A stretch of DNA of 64,000 bases, taken from the NCBI GenBank assembly GCA_964059195.1, contig CAXKWD010000005.1, forward strand, positions 153,603,265 to 153,667,264. The letters run 5' to 3'. Positions 43,741 through 54,926 of this stretch are shown here, piece by piece. The stretch comes from Ectobius pallidus (taxonomy: Eukaryota > Arthropoda > Insecta > Blattodea > Ectobiidae). Below the pieces are notes generated by a model. The model searched no databases. It was not told the origin of the DNA and saw nothing but the letters and a program-made list of their open reading frames with translations. Position 1 is the first letter of the stretch, and every line of letters starts with the position of its first letter. The translations under genes and the position numbers were made by a program.

Positions 43741-43910
43741 TCAATTCCGGTGGCAAATATGTTGAATAATAGCTGAATGCTTGCTGTGTCTGTTGGAATA
43801 TATTATATGTCCAAGAAGTTGTGTTTTGTTTATGTAAACGGCCTCAGGGAAACTTACTTTATGGACGGGCCTCATATCAGTACTGAATAACAGGCAGTAA
43901 CATGTAGCAA
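43741..43910 (+). repeat. Dispersed repeat T, copy 1
   Basis: It matches 46575-46745 in order: ATATGTTGA, AATAGCTG, TGTGTTTT, GGAAACTTACTTTATGGACG and CCTCATATCAGTAC. Function and family unknown. Confidence 0.6.
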
Positions 43911-44820
43911 GTAGCGCCTTTATCCCTTGAGTAGACTACACGCAGTACACCACTGCAGGAGAAGTGGCCGGTCTAACTCATTAGGGGTACATTGCTCGCC
44001 TGGCTTGCTTCAGGTAAATATAGATTACTGTAATGATTCGACAGATGTACAAGTAAAAACAGTCCACTATGCTTTTCAACACTGCAGACGACCTCAAGGT
44101 TTTCTTACTCACGGGCAATGTTGAGCACATGGGCGTAAGGTGTAATTTTGTTCGGGAGGGGTTCAATGTAAAGTCGTCTCAACTCCATGTCCTTGCGCAC
44201 ATTGTGAATTATTACTTTTTTAATTACTAAACAGTTGTATTGTGATAATTAATACACTGTAGTAAATTAATATGCAGCTCAGTCTTTGTTTTTCTTGAGA
44301 TTTCTATCCATTTCTAGTTTAAGCTAGAGTCTGTAAATAAAAACTTTCTCTTGAAAAATTATCATAATACTGTGTGGTGCATAGGGCACGTTTTTAAAGT
44401 CATCTGTAAATCCACCGGTGGAAAAGCCCGATTAATACCGATTAACTCATGATAATTTTGTGATGAACTCGTGATTACTGTTGGCTTTACAAACAGGTTG
44501 ATGGATTTTGGCGGGAATATTCGAGTTGTCGTTTGACTGATTCCAAAGGGATTTTTGTTTACTAGTAATAGGCCTACATCATTTTTATTAAGCTGAAAAA
44601 CTATCAACACCACGAGGTTTTGAAATTTGAATCTTAAATAAATTACGATAAATCTTAAATAATGCTTTGATATCTACGAAATTGTAAAATATGTAACAAC
44701 CGAATCAGAATTTAAAAAAAAAATTCGTTCCATGATTTATAATCTTCAAAATATTGCAGATCTTTCGGGAGGGGTTTCTACCCCCTGAACCCCCCTTTAC
44801 CGTACGCCCATGCCTCATTT

Positions 44821-45690
44821 AACAACATTCTGTCTGTCTTGGAAAGAAAAGATGTAGTGCATTGAGGTGTAAGATTCGCTTAAGCTTTTGCTAATTGCTT
44901 CAACTCTACAGTTCCTCGCGGCAACTGTATAATGAACGCATAATTAAGCTAGAGGTGGCCATACAACACAACGCTCAAATTCCCACACGAGGAATAAATC
45001 AAGCATGAATTGTAAGCTGATCCATTCTAACGTGCTACATACCTCTGTTAGCCTTATTATACAGTATGCAGATTCTGCGTGATTGAAGCGTGTGCCTAAG
45101 CAAATTTCGTTGTCCATCGAGCTATTGTAACAGGGCTGGCCATTTAGTAAACTGCACCTAGGCCCATGGTAGTTCCTATACGAGCTAATTTTGATGTGTA
45201 AGTTCCTACACACTCCCAAAGATCCCTTAAAGGTGATGTGTAAGTTCGCATAGAGCGCCAAGATACGAGCCGCGTTCATAAAGTTCCTACAAGCCATTAA
45301 CAGAAACAAAACACAATTTAATGGAAACATTTATTGTAACAGATACAGAATGTGCTGAGCTATTTTTAAACATATTCACTATACTAACGGAATTCAGACA
45401 TTTGTCATACCGTAGGACCAACTTTTGTATCCCTGTGCCGTAGAAGTCTGTCGCCTGAGTTTTGAACCATTGCATCTGAGGAAGACCCCGTGGTGGGGCT
45501 GAAACGTTATGAGAACTTTTTCAGAGTGATCCATTGCAATAAATGTTTTAATTTCTGTGTTTTATGATTCACGACGTAATGGAAAAAGGACCTGTTTTTA
45601 ATAAACTTATTTAGAAAACTGTCCAGGGTTGTATATTTATTTAGAAATCTAGTTAACTGTGTTCCCTCTGAATAAGTAAGGATTTCTTAT
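44821..45690. other. Intergenic with a possible LINE-type 3' end
   Basis: At 45478-45570, CTGAGGAAGACCCCGTGGTG followed by GGGGCTGAAACG and AATAAATG resembles 3' regions of non-LTR or Penelope elements, but no coding supports this. A 128-codon minus-strand open frame (44944-45330) has no recognisable domain. Confidence 0.35.
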
Positions 45691-46292
45691 TTTGCTTATT
45701 TCCAGAGTGTAATTAATTATGGAATTTTAATATGGGGAAATAGTTCTCATACACAAGATTTATTAATATTGCAGAAGAAAATTATTAGAATCATAGCTCA
45801 AATACCTGATAGAACACATTACAAACCTTATTTTATAAAATATAAAATACTGACAAAGTAAATTTATATATATATACACTGTATTGTTATTTATGAAGCA
45901 AAATCAACATATGTATAATGTAAGGTCAGAAATTCACAATCATAACACCAGAAACTGCCAGTTAATTGAAATTCCGCAGCACCGGCTTAATAAAACCATG
46001 CAGAGTTACTGTTATGTAGGCATTAAACTATTTAATAAGTTGCCACAAGTTTTAACTAATTTACCATATAAATTATTTTGCAAGAGATTACACTCTTAGC
46101 TGATCGCCAATCCATTTTATACTATGTGTGAATTTACTGATTTTAATTTTTCTGTTACTGTTATGTAACTAAATTATGTAAGGGTCTGCTCTTTATTGGA
46201 TGTAATCAGTGTAATTTTACTTGTTGACTTTGTCTATTGCAGTTGTACAACTGTTTAACGACAATAAAATTAATTTAATTGAATTGAATTGA
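45690..46292 (+). mobile_element. LINE relic, reverse-transcriptase C-terminal region
   Basis: Plus-strand translation gives VINYGILIWGNSSHTQDLL, LQKKIIRIIAQIPDRTHYKP and, after a stop and frame change, HNHNTRNCQLIEIPQHR, CYVGIKLFNKLP and LFCKRLHS. This is the thumb and tail of a Jockey/CR1-like ORF2. It ends in a short (TTGAA)n tail at about 46274-46292. Confidence 0.8.
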
Positions 46293-46574
46293 TAACTTCC
46301 TCCGTTTCTCTGCCAATTTCTACCTTTCTCTGTCATTCACTGTCATTTCTTGTGGGGTAGGAAAAGATGTAAATCCCTGGGTGCGCGGTTCGAGCTGTAG
46401 GGTGGAGGCTTCAAAACCTCCCTGCAAGTCTCCTGCAAGATTAACATCCACCTTACAGCCCTGACCTCGCTCCCAGAGATGTCCAATGACACCTCAATAA
46501 ATGACACAGAATGGCAGAGAAGCGGAGGCGGTTGTCACATAGTGGCTCGAATCCCAGGCGGCAGACTTATACGA

Positions 46575-46745
46575 CACAAGTGATCAAAAGTAGGTTGAAT
46601 ATGTTGATAAATAGCTGGACACGTTCTGTATCTGTTGCAATAAATAGGCCTATTTCTACGAAATTGTGTTTTACGTCCCAAGGGAGGCTTACTTTGTGAA
46701 CGGTCCTCTTATGAATACCGACAGAAGAAATTGGAAGCATGTTTC
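46575..46745 (+). repeat. Dispersed repeat T, copy 2
   Basis: See the related copy at 43741-43910. Contains TATCTGTTGCAATAAATAGG and TTACTTTGTGAACGGTCCTC. Confidence 0.6.
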
Positions 46746-46769
46746 ATCGTGTGTGTTTTTTGCTTTAGT

Positions 46770-47040
46770 GTCCGCCTCCGTGGGTGAGTCGGTAGCGCGC
46801 CTGCCTTCCACTCCGACGGCCCGGGTTCGATTCCCGGCGGGGTCGGAAATTTTTCAGCAGTGAAAAATTCCTTTCCCGGGTTCAGGACTGGGTGTGTGTG
46901 TCCTTAGGTGTAAGTAGGCAGGGGACTGGCGTAACAAATACGCTGAGAATATCCCCTTACGGGATCACCAGGGGTCGCTCGCGAACCTGAGGAATAACTT
47001 TTAAACGCAGTACTGTGGCGACCAATAAAGCACTCTTACC
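46770..47040 (+). mobile_element. tRNA-derived SINE (type 5)
   Basis: Head: GGGTGAGTCGGTAGCGCGC (A-box region) and GGGTTCGATTCCCGGCGGGG (B box, 46823-46842). The body continues to about 47040 (GACTGGCGTAACAAATACG, GGATCACCAGGGGTCGC). Target duplication not identified. Confidence 0.85.
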
Positions 47041-47231
47041 ACTGCAGTGAGCAACATTTCATCCTCGCGATCAGGTGTGCATTCGGAAGTGCCCTGATAA
47101 GATGTATACAAAGATGTAGTAGCTATTGCAGCGACCTCATCTCCCATCGGTAATCGTAAGTTGGTCTAACCATACACCAGGTCTGTCCAACTGAAGACCA
47201 GCGGGAGGACTTCTTTCAGATGACATGTTTC

Positions 47232-48819
47232 AGTATTGGGACCCAAGGTCTGGAACCTAGTGTTTGATGAAGCCCTCAGACAACTTGAACAGACTCAAGA
47301 CGCTGACGTCATAGCCTATGCCGACGACGCAGTAATTATTATCGAAGGTGAGTCCAGAACAGATCTCGAACGCAAAGCTAATAGAGCACTAACAATTCTG
47401 GAAACTTGGTCCCACAAAGCAAAGCTAAAGATTTCTAAAACTAAAACAAACTCAATGCTCCTCAAGGGGAAAATAGGAAATCACCCTCCAATCATCAGGA
47501 TAGGACAAGACCGGATCCCATATGTTCGAGAAACAAAGTATTTGGGTATAACTTTACAAGAAGGTAATAAATTCACCGCTCATATTCAAAGAATCAGTGC
47601 TACAGCTAACAACCTATTTCAGGCCCTAGCCAGACTTTCTGGACAGCAGTGGGGATACAAATTCACTAACTATCGTATACTTTACTCTGCTATTTTTGAG
47701 GCTATTGTCTCGTATGCTGCAAACGCTTGGGCCACTAAACTTAACACACATCACATCCGTAAACTCAAATCTGCCCAGCGACATTCTCTCTTGCGAATAA
47801 CTAAAGCCTACTCCACTGTTTCGAATGATGCTCTACCAGTCATAGCTGGTGTTCTTCCTGTTGATCTTCTGCTTGAGGAACGGATAGCCAGGTACAAAGT
47901 GCGGAAGCAAATTAATTTTCAATTAGGTACCCTTCAAATCGGACCAAGGGAATTTCAGAGCTTAGATCGATCACATCTTTATGAACGCATTCACTCACAG
48001 TTAATAGATATTTGGCAGCAAAAATGGGTAGTTGCCCAAAATGGTAGAATCACTCGTGACTTTTTCCCAAATATCAGAAATAGACTTAAAATGCCATGGA
48101 TTAAATTGGACCACTTCGTCACACAGGTATTAACTGGCCACGGCAACTTTGCCGCTAACTTAATCCGTTTCAATCTCACAGACGACGATCTATGCGCTTG
48201 TGAGGACAGCGAACCAGACACCATGTATCATATGCTGTATACTTGTCCTCGATATCGAGAAGCTCGACTACTCCTCCACGAAGCCGCTAGGGCAGAAGAG
48301 GAAGCCTGGGCACCGGACCTCACGTTCTGGACGCGTAAAAACACCTTCCCAGCCCTTAAAACCTTTGCAAAAACAGCACTTCTCGAAAAGTCTATAGTAA
48401 ATTAACACACCAAAGTAGACGGTCATTTGGCCACTGCTCCAGTCCGAACGAGGTTTTTGAGGGGTTTCCCTCGTTCTTAGGCGAATGCCGGACTGGTCAA
48501 TAATCCCCTCAAACAGATACACGCACTACAAATCTCTAGAATACATAACTACATGTCACTAAAAAGAAACACACTCGGAAATATTGCACATAAGACCTAT
48601 CCGCACTTAGGTCTATCCTGCGCCAAAGTACAAAGACACAAGTACTCAGCCCAAACACGTCACACCATCAACATCCCCTACGGATGTACATAAGGGCACA
48701 ATAGGTATACACACATCACATATGGTTACCAAAATTTGGTCTGACCGGAGGTTTAGGCTTAATTGCTTGGCACTCCGGGGGTAAGGGTGGGCACACACAA
48801 AAAAAAAAAAAAAAAAAAA
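47232..48819 (+). mobile_element. R1-like LINE, 5'-truncated, with poly(A) tail and 13-bp duplication
   Basis: An open frame of 389 codons (47236-48405) begins inside the reverse transcriptase at LGPKVWNLVFDEALRQL. It includes the catalytic AYADDAVIIIEG (Asp-Asp, about codons 28-29), the thumb, TTHHIRK-like sequence, RITKAYSTVSNDALPVIAGV-LPVDLLLEER (an R1-group signature) and a terminal Cys/His cluster (CACEDSEPDTMYHMLYTCP). The 3' UTR (48406-48798) holds a strong hairpin and ends in about 20 A. GATGACATGTTTC flanks both sides (47219-47231 and 48820-48832), as expected from target-primed reverse transcription. The ORF is undamaged, so the insertion is recent. It lacks the endonuclease and first ORF and cannot move by itself. 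Confidence 0.93.
48439..48496 (+). other. Stem-loop in the LINE 3' UTR
   Basis: CCAGTCCG pairs with CGGACTGG, and inside it AACGAGG pairs with CCTCGTT. In R-type LINEs such structures serve as 3' recognition elements for the reverse transcriptase; that role here is inferred. Confidence 0.6.
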
Positions 48820-49035
48820 GATGACATGTTTCCCCAGCTGTGAGTTTCTGAACTTCAGATGTTTGGAAACACTAGGCCTAACTTTGTAAATTTACCTTTC
48901 GATTTTCAAATCTATAAAAAAAAGCTTAATTTCTCTCACATTTCTCTCACAATATACAACCCCTTGCCGGACTGCTAAGAAAACATTTAACTTACTCATT
49001 AGGACCCTGAAGTTTATTTCTTGTATCTCTGGCTT

Positions 49036-49380
49036 TTAAGAAAGGATCGCATGAAGGTTACATCCTTGACCCCACAATAAGGTATGAAAATAATGCTGCC
49101 GACCAAGCAAACAACGCAGGCCGTGAAAAAAGGATATGTATGAAAGCTGTATTCCTTTCTTTAAAGAGAAATATAGGAGGAATTTTGGTGATCGGCATTT
49201 TACTGTCCATCGACTTTTATTTGGAGCAAGAGGTATTGTATACCGATCGGTTGCTGACGTACTTAGGAAGCTGGAACTGAACTTATCATCCTTAAATCAG
49301 ATGGCAGAAAACATCATTGCTGACTCAGTGGGCATATTGCACCATCACATATATAAGAATATATAGTAAAAATTGTTTAG
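49036..49380 (+). mobile_element. LINE relic, reverse-transcriptase C-terminal tail
   Basis: Frame 1 reads SHEGYILDPTIRYENNAADQ and frame 2 continues YESCIPFFKEKYRRNFG...LLFGARGIVYRSVADVLRKL before AENIIADSVGILHHHIYKN. Together they are the C-terminal part of a non-LTR reverse transcriptase family common in insects ('ILDPTIRYE', 'IPFFKEKY', 'GARG'). One frameshift at about 49135. Confidence 0.7.
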
Positions 49381-50280
49381 ATGATTTATTTAAACAATTG
49401 TTTATATGTTACCCATTTTTTACCATCATTTGAACTATTGTCAAAAGTGATTGATTGGTATGCTGTGTCTATGGCAACTTGCTTGAAGCAAGCAGCTCAT
49501 TTTGTTCAATAAAATGTTTTCTTCTTTTCACCGTTTTATTATAAATTTATGCCAAAGTACAGTTTCCCATGACACAATATTAAATTTAAGAGTTAACTAT
49601 TGACAAATAATTGCGTAAATCACCTGGCAGACTTGCACATTTTCCACTTAAAAACAAGCTCTTTCCTCTCTCGCTTTGACTTTAAAGCAAATGGCATTTG
49701 TTTTCCGTAGTAAATTGTGTTGGCTTCTTGGCCTCCATAACAAGTGTGTTTGTACTAGATTTCCACGGCAATGTATCAAATCCTTCCATTTTTCATGAGG
49801 TGTATCTATCTACCTCCTCGGCAGTATTTGTTCAGTTCACCAGGGGAAAATGTCCATCAGATGTAGTCGTATAAAATATCTACTCGATTTATTGCTCCTT
49901 TTTGTTTTCTTTGCTAAAGTAGGTTTTTCTTTATACGGAGTGGAAGTAGTAATCCTATAATTGGACGGACTAAAGGTGGACAGTAGAAATATTAAAATGA
50001 ACGTAAAACGTATTTTGCTGATGTAGGCATACTAAAATGTGTTAAGGACGTACAATTGTATGATCATCTGTAAACGTCATAAGTAAATTTAAATAAATGG
50101 TCCAAAATATGTTGCACAAACTTTCTCGTATATAGGCCTAGGTGTTAAAAGCTAGCACAGAAAAAAGTAAATTATACATATAATTAAATTTTATTTAATA
50201 TACTTTTATAACTCTAACAGGTATCTAGAATGGAAAGCATCAGGGCCGATGTTTATGTACAATGTTTTTTACCGTGATAT
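49381..50280. other. Intergenic, nothing recognised
   Basis: No supported feature. Confidence 0.45.
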
Positions 50281-50287
50281 AATGATG

Positions 50288-50288
<1 letters not shown>

Positions 50289-50329
<41 letters not shown>

Positions 50330-50330
50330 G
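50289..50330. repeat. (TTA)n microsatellite
   Basis: Fourteen uninterrupted units. Confidence 0.96.
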
Positions 50331-50399
50331 CGGAGGGTGGATATTTTGAGTGGATGTACACATCAATCGATAAATTTTGTCTAATTAAGTCATGCAATT

Positions 50400-50871
50400 C
50401 TATCTATCTATCTTTACCTTAGTTTCACCTCTACCTTTTAGGGACATTTAAGCAACCCACGCCGCCCGGGCCTTACAGGGCCGCGACCTGTTGGGAGAAG
50501 GATTATCTATGGACCACATACATACTTTTTGACCAGACAAGGACATTGAGGGCCTCCCCGGATGAGTGATCGGCCCAATGCCGGGGCCACCTCCGAGACA
50601 ACACGAACACATAGGACGAGACACACCATTCACACACACATTCACTCACACATTCACTCTGTACAAGGAGAGGATGGGATGAAGATAATAATGACGGCCA
50701 TATGATATCCGGGGACCTAAAGGGCCTGAAGTTACCCGACATTTGTCTCAAAGGTGAGGAAAAACCCCGGGAAAACCTCACTTAGGTAACTTGTCCCGAA
50801 TAGGATTCGAACCCAGCCCCGCTGCGTGAGAGGAGCGAACGCATTCCCTACGCCACAGCGGTGGACAAAAA
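50400..50871 (-). mobile_element. Full-length tRNA-derived SINE (type 8)
   Basis: On the minus strand: GTCCACCGCTGTGGCGTAGG head, GGGTTCGAATCC B box, a body of about 400 bp and a (GATA)n tail (50400-50416). Flanked by TCATGCAATT (50390-50399 and 50872-50881). Truncated relatives are at 27563-27865 and 56487-56800. Confidence 0.93.
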
Positions 50872-50881
50872 TCATGCAATT

Positions 50882-51483
50882 GACAAAAAGTATTACCTTC
50901 CCTTAACCGAAGAACTCTATTTGAGCAAAGAATGTACACAAGAAAGCTTAAATATTTTGAGAAACTTAACTTAATATTATGTTCAGCTAAAAATACCATC
51001 CTCTCCCATGTTGCTAATATGCAATGGGTATAATAACCTATAACCCACGGACTACCCGATTTTTTTGTGGTTCACGGACTCCAAAGGGATGGGTTTATCG
51101 AATCCACTAGAAGAAATGACTTTTTTTTTTAATTAAAGTTTACATTTTATGACTTTCCTATACGTGTTAAACTGATTCTATGACTTTTGGAATATGTTGT
51201 TTAAATTGTTGTAACTTGCGTTACCTTCTCTCAATTTGGTTCTTTGAAACCAGGGGTGCTCACCCTGTTTAGCTTCATGACTCACCTCCAAATTTCATAA
51301 AAAGTAACCCCCAAGTTCACGAAAAGATACCCTCCCCTTACAAATAATGGAATAACGTTATGCCTACTATAAAACGTCTTCCCAAGGAAAACTACAATAA
51401 CATTAAACTTATACATCTTTCTTCCAATTTATAATAAAAAAGCGTTAGTTGATAAAGTAGGCCTATGCTTAATTTGGCTGCTT

Positions 51484-51489
<6 letters not shown>
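50882..51489. other. Intergenic, possible hAT-like remnant
   Basis: CAGGGGTGCTCACCCTG at 51252-51268 resembles a hAT terminus, and 51038-51085 has ACCCACGGACT...TTCACGGACT phrases as in family F, but no matching partner end was found. Confidence 0.35.

Positions 51490-51526
<37 letters not shown>
51490..51526. repeat. (TA)n microsatellite
   Basis: About 18 uninterrupted units. Confidence 0.96.
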
Positions 51527-51530
<4 letters not shown>

Positions 51531-51728
51531 GGATACATAACTGATAACAAATGATTACAGAAAATATTCTAAAACAGAGGCACAGACCTGAAATTTTTTT
51601 TTTGGGGGGGGGGTAAGAATTGGATTTTTAGTAGTTATATGATAACAACTCAAATGATGGGGGAGCAGAAAGTACCTTGCCCCCAAAAGTCAGAGCCTAT
51701 GTTTTAAGATGAGTTTAAGAAGAACTGA

Positions 51729-52117
51729 GTCGGCCGCGGTGGTCTAGAGGTAGCGTGCCCGCCTCTAGATCCGCAGGGCGCGGGATCAAACCCGGCCGCG
51801 GTCGATGGATTTTTCAGGACGTAAAAATCCTGGGCACGGGGTCCTCCGGGAGGGACTTTAAGCTGGGGGTCCCGTGTCGTAGATTTACGGCACGTAAAAG
51901 AACTCCAAACCTAAATTAGAGCCTCTGGACAAAATTTCTCGGCCCTTTCACGTCCAAGAAATACTTAGTTTCCAGAGGGGGGTTGCGAGGCGATGGGCTT
52001 ACCACCTGTCCCTCTACCCTCTCTCGGAAAATAAGCATATCAAAATTAGTATAGGTAATGAAACCTCCATTGGAGGCCCCTTCGCCCCACCTGGGGATCA
52101 TAGGGTACCAGATACAG
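51729..52117 (+). mobile_element. tRNA-derived SINE (type 6)
   Basis: GGTGGTCTAGAGGTAGCGTG (A-box region) and GGATCAAACCCGG (degenerate B box) head a 389-bp element. A perfect 12-bp duplication AAGAAGAACTGA flanks it (51717-51728 and 52118-52129). Confidence 0.93.
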
Positions 52118-52240
52118 AAGAAGAACTGAATGTTTTAATTGGTTACAAGTAAATAACTTAGGCCTACTTTACTTTTACTTTTTGCTGTCAAATAAATGTT
52201 AAAATCAACATGGTACTGAGAAAAAGTCTCAGAAGGAGGT

Positions 52241-52539
52241 AAAAGTGTTCCCTATACACGCCACGGAGGCTCAGAGGGTTCCAGGAGGTTGAGGCTCCCA
52301 GATTTTAGACACCCGGAACGTGAAGGTGGTAAGGTTCTCAGCCTTACGCACCAACCGCCTTTACCCCCAGAATTGCTCCTCGTACTCATTTCTGTTAGAA
52401 GCTGAGTCGACCCCAGGGCCATAGTGCCACCAGAAGGATTAAGCCAATTGAAAATCTCCAACGACCTCATCGGAAATCGAACCCGCGACCTTCCAGTATG
52501 TAGCGCAGCGCCTCAACCACTACGCTACGGTGTACCCCA
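52241..52539 (-). mobile_element. tRNA-derived SINE (type 7)
   Basis: Minus strand: GTAGCGTAGTGGTTGAGGCG (A-box region), GGGTTCGATTTCC (B box), body with GGCTGAGAACCTTACCACC. A 13-bp duplication with one mismatch (CTCARAAGGAGGT) flanks it at 52228-52240 and 52540-52552. Confidence 0.93.
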
Positions 52540-52851
52540 CTCAAAAGGAGGTGGTTCTGAAAAATTAATTTGAAACAAACTAGAAAGAGTGTTGGCTTCA
52601 TTTAACCAACCTCTCTTGGGTGTCCTAGTGTTAGCCTAATTCTAAACAGAAAATATATTTTTATTTTAATAATAAGTTCTAGGAAATGATTTACTGAAAC
52701 AAGGTAAAGAACAAGAAAAAGAAAATACTGTTGAAAAATAAAGCCTAATATGTTGTTTAACAGAATAAATAAATTACTAGAATATTTAGAATATTTACTT
52801 AAACATTTTATATTTAAAATATTTAGAATATTTAGTTTAAAATATTATAAT

Positions 52852-53039
52852 AGTTGAATTAAAATACTTTCCGCAACGCACTTTAATTTACCTTGGTAAA
52901 CTTCTGGACGGCCGTTTCGCAGGTGGTGTGCCACTCTGGCACTCTGCTGATGATGTAGGAACTCAACCTGCGAAACGGCCGTCCAGAAGTTTACCAAGGT
53001 AAATAAAGTGCGTTACGGAAAGTATTTTATTTCAACTGT
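52852..53039. repeat. Near-perfect long inverted repeat (73-bp arms)
   Basis: Arms 52852-52924 and 52966-53039 are reverse complements apart from three or four changes (centre CTGGACGGCCGTTTCGCAGG). The 41-base loop itself contains GTGCCA-CTC-TGGCAC. Flanking A+T-rich direct repeats of about 40 bp (52810-52848 and 53086-53124) suggest insertion into, or duplication of, a local sequence. Confidence 0.92.
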
Positions 53040-53124
53040 TTAATACACAACGCTAAACTTTGGACACAAGAATGAATAAAATATTATATTTAAAATATGT
53101 AGAATATTTAGTTTAAAATATGAT

Positions 53125-54062
53125 ATGAAAACCGTTACTACTACATAGTCACCTATGCACAAAATAGGAAAGATTTAATATAGATTTAATTTGCAGCAAA
53201 ATATAGAAGAAGAATTGTCACTCTCTTTGATATAACTTTTCTCAATTTCTAGGGCATTCTGTTTTACAATATTTCTAGCTGCCTGAAACAGGTTACATGC
53301 AAGAAGGCATTGTGAAGAACTTTCAGTAATTTTCGTGGCGTAACTTTAGTTTTCATGCACGTTTAATCTCAATTTGAAGTTAACGGAACTTCTGAATTCA
53401 GGTTATTCCTAACATTAATGGCTTTCAAATGACAGTATGCATAATTCATTTCCTAACTTTTATGATGAATTTCCCATCTGACCAGGGCTTACCGGATAAT
53501 AAGTACGTTTATAATTTCAGTTGAAAATATAAATTGTACAGTGGGCTTTATTCTTCCGTCGCGTGCGCACATTTTCGAAGTCCACTTTCCATAGCCTACA
53601 GGCCGCGTCACATTGCGTTGTCCCACGGGATGTTAGGAAAATGTAATGGAATAAGTAGTCAGGTTACATCTACTGTTATATTTAAACGCAACCTTTAGCC
53701 CGATTCACATTCTTTCGCTTCACAAATCGACAGTTTTCTTTTGATAAAGTGTATGTTTTAACATCAAGAAAATTTTGTGTGGATCAGTGCATGGTATGTT
53801 CAGTATTACCAAAATTAATTTCGAAAATACTGTAGTATTTTAGTGTTATTTATTTCGGCGAAATCCAAAAACAGGTGGCCCCTTAAGCTCCGGCCATACG
53901 ATATTCTCATTTGCACGGACTGTGTGATGTATTTTGTTTCTTAGCGAAAAAGGATGACCAACTGTCTTTGTATATTGTCGCAAGTGCCTTGTACCAACTT
54001 ACCTTGTATACTGTCATATTTCCCGCGAGGTTTGTCAGCCTGTCTCCAGTCGTCTAGCGATA
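53125..54062. other. Intergenic, nothing recognised
   Basis: No supported gene or repeat before the promoter-like cluster at 54063. Confidence 0.45.
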
Positions 54063-54143
54063 TGACGTCACACCTCCAACATCCAATCACGAATTTCTAC
54101 ATATTACGAGGACAGAAGAATTCGCTAGGTCGTGGTATATAAG
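54063..54143 (+). promoter_or_regulatory. Promoter-like cluster: CRE, CCAAT and TATA boxes
   Basis: TGACGTCA (54063-54070, the full palindromic CREB/ATF site), CCAAT (54083-54087) and TATATAAG (54136-54143) occur in the usual order and spacing. Transcription would start near 54165-54175. A GTGAGT donor at 54218 then allows splicing to the TTACAG just before the zinc-finger ATG at 54927. Confidence 0.6.
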
Positions 54144-54217
54144 AAAGTGCACCATTTTGGGTGGGTTGAGCGGGATACCACTTTCCCATTGTGCGCCCTG
54201 TTTCTATAAATTTCAAA

Positions 54218-54925
54218 GTGAGTTTTACTTGCTGGTGAACTGTGCTTTTTTCCGTTTCCGTTTTTTCCGCGGCGCCACTGTGCTGTTGATTTCTTATCTC
54301 AAGACATCTGAAACGGACAGTAGTTCCGATTTTTTTAAACAACCTGTTTCACGGCCAGTTTGATGCCCGACCCTATGACTATCCTACATTCCCTACTTCC
54401 TATATCGAATATCGTTATTGGAAACCTTGACTGTACGCTGCTGAAGACAACCATTAAGTTAAATTTAAGCCAAGACCCATGGTTCGGACTAGGACAATTT
54501 CTCTCTACATAGCGATGTGTGCGAACTCTTTATCTGCGGCGCCGAACTTCCTTTTACCCTATCATACTACTTATCAAACTACTGAATGGTAACTCCTAGG
54601 AATATAATTGGCTACAATGGCCGTGGTAGAGATTACAATGACTTTATATGGGGAAAATCACGACTTCAATTACTATTATTTGAGGATTTCGTGACAGATA
54701 AGTTACAAAGGCTTGTGAAGTATGAAAAAATTCTATGAAAATTCCTGAACAATTTGAGGGGGTTTTCAGATCAATAAAAAATTTGGTTTGCATATAGGCT
54801 AAACCGTAAACAGCGAAAGTGCACTTATACCGAAATTTACATCAAGGAACGAAACTGTGAATTTTTTCTTGCTCAAGAAAGTTTTGATATAGCCTATACA
54901 TGTTGTATGTGAACATCAGTTACAG
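54218..54925 (+). other. Proposed 5' UTR intron of the six-finger gene
   Basis: A donor AAA|GTGAGT (54218) and an acceptor GTTACAG (ending 54925), two bases before the ATG's A at 54927. The acceptor's pyrimidine tract (54858-54868) is about 55 bases upstream, so the model is plausible but unproven. Confidence 0.45.
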
Positions 54926-54926
54926 C

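Larger units (their letters stand above)
41750..44812. mobile_element. 3.06-kb composite element with matching 8-bp flanks (family H)
   Basis: Outer ends CATGGGCGTACGG and CCGTACGCCCATG are inverted, and CCTCATTT lies on both sides (41742-41749 and 44813-44820). A second left end (44128, CATGGGCGTAAGG) lies inside. The 430 bases after it match, in the same orientation, the sequence after the first left end once the hAT insertion at 41874-42508 is removed. Between the two copies is 1.3 kb with a LINE relic and a dispersed repeat. No transposase was recognised. Confidence 0.75.

Noticed and set aside
44944..45330. 128-codon minus-strand frame.
   Set aside because: No recognisable domain, no signal of coding composition, surrounded by repeats.
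51252..51268. CAGGGGTGCTCACCCTG as a transposon end.
   Set aside because: It is a short self-palindrome and no partner terminus with a duplication was found.
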